A stretch of DNA of 40,935 nt from Clostridia bacterium (GTDB lineage: Bacteria > Bacillota > Clostridia > Oscillospirales > Acutalibacteraceae), in assembly GCA_017625095.1 (NCBI GenBank), contig JAGALQ010000023.1, forward strand, positions 1 through 40,935, given 5' to 3'. A program made the position numbers and the translations under genes. The stretch's first letter is position 1. Each line of letters opens with the position of its first letter. This document shows positions 17,098 to 24,436 of the stretch, in pieces. The notes under the pieces were generated by a model, which was given only the letters and a program-made list of their open reading frames with translations, ran no database searches and was not told the DNA's origin.

Positions 17098-18813
17098 ATG
17101 AAACGAATTCTATTGTATCTCAGGCCTTTTCGCCTGCGTATGCTTTTCGGCTTTTTAATCAAGGTCACGGGCACTATGGCGGAGCTTGTTTTACCGTACA
17201 TTTTAACATATATACTCGAGGATGTAATCACCGAACTCAACGTCGGCAAGGTTGTCGGCTACGGTGGAGCTATGGTGTTTTTTTCTATTGTCGCGTGTCT
17301 TGGAAATATCATTGCAAACCGTATGGCAGCGAGGGTTACGACAAACTTCTCAAAGGCGATGCGAAAGGAGCTTTTTGAAAAAACGCTCTATCTTTCGTCG
17401 GCTGATACCGATGCGTTTACGATTCCTTCGCTTGAATCCCGAATCACAACTGATACGTATAACGTTCATAACTTTATCGGCATGATGCAAAGAATGGGTG
17501 TCAGAGCACCTATCCTGCTTCTCGGCGGAATCTCGCTCACGCTTATTATGGATCGCGTACTGGCTCTTGTTATGATTGCGACTCTGCCGATAATCTTCAT
17601 AACGGTTTATGGCATTTCCCGAAAGGGTGTGCCGCTTTATACCCGTGTGCAGAAGTCGGTCGACAGTATGGTACGTGTTGCAAGAGAGGATACACAGGGA
17701 ATCAGAGTTATAAAAGCTCTTTCAAAGAATGAACACGAAAACCGCAGATACGACAAGGTCAATGCTGAGCTTTCCGGGCAGGAAAGACACGCCGGCACGA
17801 TTATGGGTATAGTCAACCCATCAATGACACTTCTTATGAATCTCGGTATTGCCGCCGTTGTTGCGGTTGCGGCACTCAGAGTGGATAAGGGCTTGTCCTC
17901 ACCTGCAACGGTTATTGCTTTTATGCAGTATTTCACCCTTATTTCTATGGCGATGATGTCGCTTTCAAGAATGTTTGTTATGTATACAAAGTGTGCGGCT
18001 TCTGCCAACCGAATTGCAGAAGTGCTCGACACTCCCGATAAGTTCGATGTTGTCGAAGATAACGGTGAAAACGACGGTATACATATCGAATTTGACAACG
18101 TATCGTTCTCTTATTTAGGTAAAAAGAACAATGTTCAGAATATTTCGCTCTCACTCAAAAAAGGCGAAAGACTCGGCATCATCGGTGCAACGGGCAGCGG
18201 TAAATCAACCTTTATAAAGCTGTTGCTGCGTTTTTATGAGCCCGATTCGGGTGAAATTCGGATAAACGGCAAAAACATTAAGTCCTACAGCCGTGAACAG
18301 CTGACATCAATGTTCGGTGTAGCGCTGCAGAATGATTTCATTTATGTCGACACAATCGAGGAAAACATCCGCTTTGGCAGAGATGTATCAAAGGAAGATA
18401 TAATCAAAGCGGCAAAGACCGCGCAGGCACACGATTTTTTAACCGCCACGGCTGACGGATATTCACATATGCTTTCTTCAAAGGGAACAAATCTTTCCGG
18501 AGGACAGAGGCAGAGAGTACTTATCGCACGTGCGATTGCATCCAACCCCGAAATACTTATTCTTGACGATTCTTCATCTGCACTTGACTACAAAACCGAT
18601 GCGAATCTTCGAAAAGCACTTGACGATAATATGTCAGATTCAACGGTTATTACCGTCGCACAGAGAGTAAGCTCGGTCAAAAACTGCGACCATATCATCG
18701 TGATTGAAGACGGTCAGGTTATCGGTCAGGGCAAGCACGAGCACCTGCTCGAAAACTGTGCCGAATACCGTGAAATAAGCGAATCCCAGATGGGAGGTGC
18801 CTTTGTTGAGTAA
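17098..18813 (+). CDS. ABC exporter half-transporter, degenerate-site subunit
   Basis: 571 residues: a six-helix membrane domain (about 1-310) and a C-terminal ATPase. Walker A is GATGSGKST (363-371) and the signature is an intact LSGGQ (466-470). Walker B ends D490-D491, with Asp in the place of the catalytic Glu. The switch residue is Q522 (VAQRVSS) in place of His. It therefore supplies a good signature loop but cannot catalyse well at its own Walker site. This is the known pattern of heterodimeric type IV exporters (multidrug class). A GGAG at 17086-17089 precedes the ATG. The next gene overlaps its 3' end and encodes the complementary subunit. Substrate unknown; drug or peptide export is likely. 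Confidence 0.93.
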   Translation: MKRILLYLRPFRLRMLFGFLIKVTGTMAELVLPYILTYILEDVITELNVGKVVGYGGAMVFFSIVACLGNIIANRMAARVTTNFSKAMRKELFEKTLYLSSADTDAFTIPSLESRITTDTYNVHNFIGMMQRMGVRAPILLLGGISLTLIMDRVLALVMIATLPIIFITVYGISRKGVPLYTRVQKSVDSMVRVAREDTQGIRVIKALSKNEHENRRYDKVNAELSGQERHAGTIMGIVNPSMTLLMNLGIAAVVAVAALRVDKGLSSPATVIAFMQYFTLISMAMMSLSRMFVMYTKCAASANRIAEVLDTPDKFDVVEDNGENDGIHIEFDNVSFSYLGKKNNVQNISLSLKKGERLGIIGATGSGKSTFIKLLLRFYEPDSGEIRINGKNIKSYSREQLTSMFGVALQNDFIYVDTIEENIRFGRDVSKEDIIKAAKTAQAHDFLTATADGYSHMLSSKGTNLSGGQRQRVLIARAIASNPEILILDDSSSALDYKTDANLRKALDDNMSDSTVITVAQRVSSVKNCDHIIVIEDGQVIGQGKHEHLLENCAEYREISESQMGGAFVE

Positions 18814-20608
18814 ATCTAAAGAAAACAATACAGTTCACAAAAGAGACAACAAAGGCATTATGATAAGGCTCGGCAGGTATGTAATCAGCCAGTGGCATCT
18901 GTTTATCCCTGCGGTCATTTTTACTTTGCTGTCAAATCAGCTTTCCTTGCTCGGCCCGCGTTATTCGGGTGCGGCTATTGATGCAATCGAATCCGTATCG
19001 GGTGTGGATTATCCCGTCGTGTGGGAAAATGTTATCAAAATGATAATCTGCTACGCAGCATCTGCCGTTCTTTCCTACGTTCTTGCGGTTGTTATGATTC
19101 ACCTGAGTCAGAAAATTACCTATAAAATGAGAAAAGAGCTTTTTGAAAAGCTCAACACTCTGCCTGTGGGATATTTTGACACTCATTCAACGGGTGATAT
19201 AATCAGCCACCTGTCATACGATATCGACACCATCAACAGCACACTTTCGCACGACCTGGTACAGGTAATGACGAGCGTTTATACGGTTGTCGGTTCGCTT
19301 ATATTTATGTGGCAGATTTCAAAGGTAATGCTGCTGATCTTTGTTTTCACGGTTCCCGTTTCAATTATATTCACCCGTTACCGTTCAAAAAAGGTAAGAC
19401 CCCTGTTCCGTGCAAGGTCGAAGAAATACGGTGAGCTTAACGGCTACGCGGAAGAAATGCTTTCGGGAGCAAGAACAATCGAAGCCTATGGAAGACAGGA
19501 TGTAATTTCGGCACGCTTTAATGACCGCAACGAGGATGCGATGAACGCCTACTATAATGCGGAATACAATGCGGCATTGCTGTTCCCGACAATCAATCTT
19601 ATCAACAATATTTCGATTGCGCTGGTGGCAATCTTCGGCGGAATTCTGTATATGTATTCGCAAAGCGGAACGGTTGCTGCAGGTACAATGTTCTTTATCT
19701 CACTCGGCGGTGTTGCACAGTTCGTTCAGTATTCCCGCAAGTTTGCAGGACCTATCAATGAATTTTCAAATATCCTGCACGAATTCCAGTCCGCTTTTTC
19801 TGCCGCGGAACGCGTTTTCAGAATATTGGACGAAGAGCCTGAGCCTCTCGACCTGCCTGACGCAAAGGACTTGAAGGAAGTAGAAGGCTATGCTGAGCTC
19901 GATGATATAACATTCGGTTACACTCCCGAAAAAACAATTCTCAAAAATGTTTCGGTCACCGCATCAAAAGGTCAGACCGTTGCAATAGTAGGCCCGACGG
20001 GTGCAGGTAAGACAACGATTATCAATCTGCTTATGAGGTTTTATGACCCGCAGTCGGGAGAGATTCGTATCGACTCAAACCCGGCACTTAAAATAAAACG
20101 CTCGGATTTACGACTTGCGTTTACTATGGTTCTGCAGGACACGTGGCTTTTCTACGGCACGGTTTATGACAACATCGTATACGGAAAAGAGAACGCTACA
20201 ATGGAGCAGGTAAAAGCGGCAGCCAAGGCAGCTAAGATTGATTCTTACATCGAAAGTCTGCCCGACGGCTATAATACCGTACTTTCCGATGACGGTGTAA
20301 ATATCTCCAAGGGTCAACGGCAGCTCATTACGATTGCCCGCGCGTTCCTCTCGGATGCCCCAATGCTGATTCTCGACGAAGCGACATCAAATGTCGACTC
20401 AAGAACAGAGATTCAGATTCAGAGTGCGATGAACGATCTTATGGAAGGACGCACCTGCTTTGTTATCGCGCACCGTCTTTCGACGATACAGAATGCCGAC
20501 ACGATTCTTGTTGTCAGAGACGGCGAAATCACCGAGCAGGGCACTCACGACGAACTAATAAAGCTCGGCGGATTTTACAGTACCCTCTACAACTCACAGT
20601 TTTCATAA
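18806..20608 (+). CDS. ABC exporter half-transporter, catalytic subunit
   Basis: 600 residues from a TTG start at 18806. GGGAGGT (18792-18798) is 7 nt ahead, while the GTG at 18797 lies inside that site and is rejected. It overlaps the preceding gene by 8 bp. The membrane domain runs about 20-330. Walker A is GPTGAGKT (396-403), Walker B ends D524-E525 with the catalytic Glu, and the switch His is H556. The signature loop is degraded to NISKGQ (499-504). With the LSGGQ of its partner it completes one working ATP site; its own SKGQ faces the dead site. The pair is an asymmetric heterodimeric exporter. Confidence 0.93.
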   Translation: MSKSKENNTVHKRDNKGIMIRLGRYVISQWHLFIPAVIFTLLSNQLSLLGPRYSGAAIDAIESVSGVDYPVVWENVIKMIICYAASAVLSYVLAVVMIHLSQKITYKMRKELFEKLNTLPVGYFDTHSTGDIISHLSYDIDTINSTLSHDLVQVMTSVYTVVGSLIFMWQISKVMLLIFVFTVPVSIIFTRYRSKKVRPLFRARSKKYGELNGYAEEMLSGARTIEAYGRQDVISARFNDRNEDAMNAYYNAEYNAALLFPTINLINNISIALVAIFGGILYMYSQSGTVAAGTMFFISLGGVAQFVQYSRKFAGPINEFSNILHEFQSAFSAAERVFRILDEEPEPLDLPDAKDLKEVEGYAELDDITFGYTPEKTILKNVSVTASKGQTVAIVGPTGAGKTTIINLLMRFYDPQSGEIRIDSNPALKIKRSDLRLAFTMVLQDTWLFYGTVYDNIVYGKENATMEQVKAAAKAAKIDSYIESLPDGYNTVLSDDGVNISKGQRQLITIARAFLSDAPMLILDEATSNVDSRTEIQIQSAMNDLMEGRTCFVIAHRLSTIQNADTILVVRDGEITEQGTHDELIKLGGFYSTLYNSQFS

Positions 20609-20657
20609 TTTCTCTCGGTTATAGTCCTTTTTAAACTGCAACCTTGCTTTAAAACAA

Positions 20658-20691
20658 AACCACCCGAAAACCTGATGGCTTTCGGGTGGTT
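20658..20691 (+). terminator. Terminator-like hairpin after the ABC operon
   Basis: AACCACCCGAAA (20658-20669) pairs with TTTCGGGTGGTT (20680-20691), followed by GAACTTTT. The T tract is poor but position and stem length fit. Confidence 0.7.
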
Positions 20692-20805
20692 GAACTTTTA
20701 CGATATTATGCCCACTCTGTCATCTGTAGCTTTTCAGAGCAGTTTTTCTATGCTTTATGGCATAAATATTATCATAATTATATCAAAAGAAACAACTGAA
20801 AAATC

Positions 20806-20839
20806 GAGTATTAAAATTTTTAGTACGATTTTAGTACTC
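20806..20839. promoter_or_regulatory. Inverted repeat upstream of the GH3 remnant
   Basis: GAGTATTAAAAT (20806-20817) and ATTTTAGTACTC (20828-20839) are complementary except at one position, with a 10-bp spacer. The block also contains the direct repeat TTTTAGTAC. It lies about 58 bp upstream of the promoter at 20897 and could be an old regulatory site of the lost glycosidase gene. Confidence 0.4.
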
Positions 20840-20896
20840 TCAAGGGAATAGAATCAGTATAAATTACTTTTAAATTTATCTTCATCTTTATTGTTA

Positions 20897-20925
20897 TTGA
20901 GTTTATTAAAAATCTAATATATACT
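20897..20925 (+). promoter_or_regulatory. Promoter of the GH3 remnant
   Basis: TTGAGT (20897-20902), 17 bp, TATACT (20920-20925), about 30 bp ahead of the ATG at 20955. Confidence 0.55.
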
Positions 20926-20954
20926 TTATTTATCATCGCAAGGGAGGTCTTTAT

Positions 20955-21218
20955 ATGGCAAAAGCTCAGGCAAGACAGAAAGCAAAAGAATTAGTTGCAA
21001 AGATGACGGTTGAGGAAAGACTTTCCCAGCTTGTATATAATTCACCCGCAATCGAAAGACTCGGCATTGATGAATATAACTGGTGGAACGAAGGCTCACA
21101 CGGTGTTGCAAGAGCGGGCACGGCAACCGTATTTCCTCACGCAATTGCAATCAACAAAACACTTTTGCACAATCGGCAAAAACGGTTGACAAATTATTTC
21201 TATATTGCTACAATGTAA
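20955..21218 (+). pseudogene. 5' remnant of a GH3 beta-glucosidase/xylosidase gene
   Basis: An AGGGAGGT ribosome site and ATG at 20955 open an 87-codon frame. Residues 1 to about 64 match the start of a GH3 enzyme (LVAKMTVEERLSQLVYNSP, YNWWNEGSHGVARAGTATVF, PHAIAI). In intact relatives the frame would go on for about 650 more residues. Here it loses similarity after about base 21147 and stops at 21218. The 3' junction carries a new consensus promoter. This is a deletion or insertion scar; the peptide alone cannot be an enzyme. The GH3 gene at 14576 is of a different subtype (no WWNE motif), so this was not a simple tandem copy. Confidence 0.8.
21186..21214 (+). promoter_or_regulatory. Promoter of the leader/GNAT unit
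   Basis: TTGACA (21186-21191), 17 bp, TACAAT (21209-21214). It lies inside the 3' part of the GH3 remnant and drives the small open frame at 21247. Confidence 0.75.
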
Positions 21219-21246
21219 AAAAATTATTGAAAGGCAGGTGGACAAA

Positions 21247-21315
21247 ATGACAATGTATTATCTTACTCATTCAAAATCTTATATAAAATCAGATGTTGTT
21301 TTGTCCGCAATATAG
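21247..21315 (+). CDS. Putative 22-residue leader peptide
   Basis: The frame from ATG 21247 encodes MTMYYLTHSKSYIKSDVVLS plus Ala-Ile and a stop at 21313-21315. AAGGCAGGTGG stands just ahead of it. It starts about 26 nt after the expected transcription start and is followed 28 bp later by an intrinsic terminator and then by the GNAT gene. That order, promoter, short peptide, terminator, enzyme, is the layout of ribosome-mediated attenuation. No competing antiterminator could be drawn with confidence, so the role is inference. It could also be a chance frame. Confidence 0.4.
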   Translation: MTMYYLTHSKSYIKSDVVLSAI

Positions 21316-21342
21316 CTATATTTATATAGATTTTTATTTCGG

Positions 21343-21380
21343 AACTCCTCTGATTTTATTTCAGGGGAGTTTTTTGTTTT
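21343..21380 (+). terminator. Intrinsic terminator or attenuator before the GNAT gene
   Basis: AACTCCTCTGA (21343-21353) pairs with TCAGGGGAGTT (21361-21371), with one mismatch or wobble, and runs into TTTTTTGTTTTTT. It ends 15 bp before the GNAT start codon, so the gene can only be transcribed from the promoter at 21186 by reading through it. Confidence 0.8.
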
Positions 21381-21394
21381 TTGGAGAGATTGCA

Positions 21395-21889
21395 ATGATA
21401 TCATTAAGAGTAACAACAATTGAAGATGTTGATATTTTAACTGCTATTCAGCAAAAGGCTTTTCTTCCGCTTTATGAAAAATATCACGATGCCGGAAATC
21501 CGTGCTTGAGAGATGAAAGAGATATAATTTGCAGATTAAACAATCCTAAATTTATATACTTAACGATTCTTTCAGACGGAAAAATTGTCGGTGGCATTTT
21601 GTACAGAATCAAAGGCTCAACACCGTTTGTAAAGAGGCTTGGCTTGGGCAAGTATTATCTCGGCAGAGTATACATTGCACCCGAATATCAGAATAAAGGT
21701 ATTGCAGCCGAAGCGTTATTGCAATCGGAAAAGTATTTAAAAAGACCAAGAAAAATATATGTTGATTTTCCTGAAGATTTGGATAAAAACAGAAAATGCT
21801 ACATGAAATGCGGTTATACCGATACAGGCAAAAGGTTCGAAACAGAGCCGGGATTAATTCTTGCCTGTTATGAAAAATCAACCCGATAA
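21395..21889 (+). CDS. GNAT-family N-acetyltransferase
   Basis: 164 residues from the ATG at 21395, with GGAGAG ahead; the longer upstream frame runs through a terminator and is rejected. The GNAT core is visible: an N-terminal helix after ISLRVTTIEDVDIL, strand LTILSDGKIVGGILYR, strand YYLGRVYIAPEYQNKGIAAEAL with the acetyl-CoA loop (QNKGIAA), and the C-terminal KCYMKCGYTDTGKR. It transfers an acetyl group from acetyl-CoA to an amine; the substrate is unknown. The possible attenuation ahead of it suggests induction, perhaps by an inhibitor of translation. The two-component system follows 23 bp later. Confidence 0.85.
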   Translation: MISLRVTTIEDVDILTAIQQKAFLPLYEKYHDAGNPCLRDERDIICRLNNPKFIYLTILSDGKIVGGILYRIKGSTPFVKRLGLGKYYLGRVYIAPEYQNKGIAAEALLQSEKYLKRPRKIYVDFPEDLDKNRKCYMKCGYTDTGKRFETEPGLILACYEKSTR

Positions 21890-21912
21890 CAAAATTAAAT
21901 TGAGAGGGAAAT

Positions 21913-22623
21913 ATGAAAATCTGTATATGTGATGACGACTCATTTACCAAAAGAGAAATCAGAAGTCTGCTTGAAAACTTTGCAGAGTCTGAAGAAGGCT
22001 TCGATGTTTCTGATTTCTCTTGCGGTGAGGATCTGATTGAATACTACAACAGCGGCAACGGCTTTGATATTGTTTTTCTTGATATAGAAATGAAAGGCAT
22101 GAACGGAATTGAAGCAGCCGAAACCATAAAATGTATTGCGCCCGAAACAATTATTGTTTTTGTTTCGAGTCATCCGAACTATGTTTTTGATGCATTCAGA
22201 ATTGAAGCGCTGCATTTTCTGGTCAAGCCTGTTAAGAAAGATGAATTTGCCGAAGTTTTCACAAGAGCTATGAAGAAATACACAGCTGTAAACGCAAGCG
22301 TTGTCCTGAAGTGGGAAAGCACAAGGAACAAAATCAGAATCAGCAATATCAGCTATGTTGAAGGCTATCGCAGACATCTGAGTGTTCATACGGCTAACGG
22401 TGTTTATGAAGCCGTAGGCAAAATTTCCGAGATTTATGATGCGCTCAGACCTCACGGCTTTGTCCGCGTGCATCAGGGATTTATTGTTAATATGAACTAC
22501 ATAAAAAACTTCAATACAAATGAGGTTGAACTGACCGACGGCTCAAAGGTTGCAGTCAGTGTCAGAAAAAAACAGGAGGCCTTAAAGGCTTACGATATTT
22601 TTATAAGAAAGTGGGGCTGGTAA
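21913..22623 (+). CDS. LytTR-family response regulator (AgrA-like)
   Basis: 236 residues. The receiver domain (1-120) has the acidic pocket D7-D9 (ICDDDS), phosphoacceptor D57 (VFLDIEMKGMNG) and K105 (LVKPVKK). The LytTR DNA-binding domain (about 135-236) shows ISYVEGYRRHLSVHT and HGFVRVHQGFIVNMNYI. Such regulators bind imperfect direct repeats about two helical turns apart and activate peptide- or antibiotic-related genes. The GAGAGGGAAAT ribosome site is ahead of the ATG. The kinase gene follows after one base, so the pair is coupled. The ABC genes downstream are the likely target. Confidence 0.93.
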   Translation: MKICICDDDSFTKREIRSLLENFAESEEGFDVSDFSCGEDLIEYYNSGNGFDIVFLDIEMKGMNGIEAAETIKCIAPETIIVFVSSHPNYVFDAFRIEALHFLVKPVKKDEFAEVFTRAMKKYTAVNASVVLKWESTRNKIRISNISYVEGYRRHLSVHTANGVYEAVGKISEIYDALRPHGFVRVHQGFIVNMNYIKNFNTNEVELTDGSKVAVSVRKKQEALKAYDIFIRKWGW

Positions 22624-22624
22624 A

Positions 22625-23920
22625 ATGGTAAGAATAATTGCATATTTCCTGTTTGCTTGTTTTGAGATTTATACAATGGATATACTTTTTTCCAACCTTT
22701 CAAAAAGAAAACTAAAGGGCATACAACTCGCTGTATTTATGATTATTGCAATAACAGTCAATACCGTTGTTTCATATTTCTTTGCGGGTACGGGTGCGAT
22801 GCTGCTTGGATTGGGAGTTGTTACGGCATTTGTTTTTGCTCTTGTTTACAGAGTAAAAGTGCATTTTGCCATTATCAGCAGTGTTCTTTTTGTTATGATT
22901 CAGGCAGGTGCAGAAACAATAGTAACTCTTTTGAGCGGAATGCTTATGGGCAAAGAGTCTCTTGATTTTCTTCAGAATGATGAAGTCTTTCTCGGAATGG
23001 GACTTATATGCAAATTCTTTGCGTTTTTCCTCATCTTCTTTGTTTCAAAGAAATTAGGCAAAATTGACCTTGGAATTTCCGGCGGTCTTTCAGCAATGCT
23101 CATAATTCAGCCGATAGCAACAGTTTTTGTTACTCTCGTTATATGCAAATGCACATATGAACTTGAAAGCATTCCTGCGATTTTGTTCTCTGCGGTTGCA
23201 ATTCTTATGATTGCCGCAAACTTAATTACCCTCTTTCTTATTTACAGACAAAAGGACTATGTTGAATCAAAGACAAAGCTCGGCTTTGCCAATGAACAAA
23301 TCAAAAATCAGCTCGCTCACTATGAGGAGCTTTATCGCTACCAAAGCGAAATCCGCGCATTCAGACATGATATAAAAAACAAACTGCTCTCCGTTTCGGG
23401 CCTTCTTGCCGACGGTCAGGTTGATGCCGCCGTTGAAGCAATAAAGGGTGAAGCGGATTTTCTCGACGAAGCCAACAGCTCGGTTATAAATTCGGGCAAT
23501 CCTGCTGTTGATGCCGTTTTGCAGTCAAAGCTTGCCGTTGCGGAAAGCAAAGGCATAACGCTTGAGTTTTCTGTTAAGATTTCGGATAAAATTAATGTCG
23601 ATCTGCTTGAGCTCGGTGTGCTTATCGGCAACGCTCTCGATAATGCAATTGAAGCAGCTCAGGCACTTAAATGCAGCACAGAAAGAACTGTTTTTGCACG
23701 CATTATAACTATGGGCGGCAGAATAGTTATATCCGTTGAGAATCCCGTTGAAGCCGATGTTGACACAAAGCATATCGGTACCGCAAAGGCTGACAAGCTC
23801 AACCACGGCTACGGACTCAAGAGCATGAAAACAATTGCTCAGAAATATGATGGCGATGTTTTTGTTTCCTGCGAGGGAAATATTTTTACAACAAGCATCA
23901 ATATAGGGCAACGAGAATAA
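22625..23920 (+). CDS. GHKL sensor histidine kinase (AgrC-like)
   Basis: 431 residues. About six membrane helices fill residues 1-205, the usual peptide-sensing part of AgrC/VirS-type kinases. A coiled coil leads to the phosphoacceptor H248 (FRHDIKNKLLSVSG). The ATPase domain has an N box with N336, D339 and N340 (GNALDNAIEAA) and a G box at 394-398 (HGYGL). It should phosphorylate the response regulator encoded one base upstream. No agrB or agrD-like gene, and no precursor peptide, is visible nearby, so the signal may be an external peptide or an antibiotic acting at the membrane. Confidence 0.93.
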   Translation: MVRIIAYFLFACFEIYTMDILFSNLSKRKLKGIQLAVFMIIAITVNTVVSYFFAGTGAMLLGLGVVTAFVFALVYRVKVHFAIISSVLFVMIQAGAETIVTLLSGMLMGKESLDFLQNDEVFLGMGLICKFFAFFLIFFVSKKLGKIDLGISGGLSAMLIIQPIATVFVTLVICKCTYELESIPAILFSAVAILMIAANLITLFLIYRQKDYVESKTKLGFANEQIKNQLAHYEELYRYQSEIRAFRHDIKNKLLSVSGLLADGQVDAAVEAIKGEADFLDEANSSVINSGNPAVDAVLQSKLAVAESKGITLEFSVKISDKINVDLLELGVLIGNALDNAIEAAQALKCSTERTVFARIITMGGRIVISVENPVEADVDTKHIGTAKADKLNHGYGLKSMKTIAQKYDGDVFVSCEGNIFTTSINIGQRE

Positions 23921-24179
23921 TTCGAACCTGCCCAAAACTAATCTTTTGGGTTCTTTCCGACGTTTCGGGTTTGAAAGGCATCAGCCTTCCTGCACCCTCA
24001 CCATTCAAAAAACACGGTTCGTATTATACTCATTGCCCTAAGCAACACTTTTGAACATTAAAAAGACACTATTGCAGAACATATTTCAATCGTTTGTTTT
24101 TTCAATTATCATTAATGCTGAAGCAGCGGAGGCTTGTCTTCCGCTGCTGTTATTTTGCACATTAAGGAGGGAAACTTTC
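23921..24179 (+). other. Intergenic control region with hairpin before the ABC genes
   Basis: There is no plus-strand ATG frame of use here, so no hidden precursor peptide. TTTTGGGTTC (about 23944-23953) and TTTCGGGTTT (23963-23972) are similar direct repeats 19 bp apart, a weak candidate for a LytTR site. A TATTAT (24022-24027) could be a -10 box without a good -35, as expected for an activated promoter. AGCAGCGGA (24122-24130) pairs with TCCGCTGCT (24140-24148), followed by GTTATTTTG, possibly an attenuator. Confidence 0.35.
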
Positions 24180-24422
24180 ATGAAAAGTTTAGTAGTTATA
24201 TTTTTTATATCCGCAGGCATTCTCTTTGTTTCAGGAGTTTTCGCCTGCTGCATAAGAATCAAAAATAAAGCATTCAGTAATTTAGGTGTATGGTTGATTA
24301 TTACAGGCGCCCTTAAGGCAGTATGCGGACTTATTGCTATAAGTGATCCTGTGTTTTCAATTATCAGCATTATAGTTGGTCTGGCAGTAATAAGCGCCGC
24401 AAAGTACTTATTAGATAATTAA
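24180..24422 (+). CDS. Small membrane protein before the ABC pair
   Basis: 80 residues with three hydrophobic segments: about 4-22 (VVIFFISAGILFVSGVFA), 33-53 (LGVWLIITGALKAVCGLIAI) and 56-74 (VFSIISIIVGLAVISAA). The ATG at 24180 follows AAGGAGG; the upstream TTG frame is rejected because it crosses the hairpin. It is 14 bp ahead of the first ABC gene and in the same operon. It could be an accessory or immunity-type subunit of the exporter, but no family is recognised. Confidence 0.7.
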   Translation: MKSLVVIFFISAGILFVSGVFACCIRIKNKAFSNLGVWLIITGALKAVCGLIAISDPVFSIISIIVGLAVISAAKYLLDN

Positions 24423-24436
24423 GGAGATGAGTAAAA

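Noticed and set aside
21293-21394. N-terminal extension of the GNAT at 21395
   Set aside because: It reads through an intrinsic terminator and gives a hydrophobic stretch foreign to GNAT proteins; the ATG at 21395 has its own ribosome site.
23915-23990. tRNA-like T-loop (GGTTCGAAT on the minus strand) after the histidine kinase gene
   Set aside because: No matching acceptor, D or anticodon arms can be drawn around it.
24051-24179. Possible signal-peptide precursor between the histidine kinase and the ABC genes
   Set aside because: The only long frame starts at a TTG without ribosome site and crosses a hairpin; no ATG frame has a double-glycine or AgrD-like pattern.
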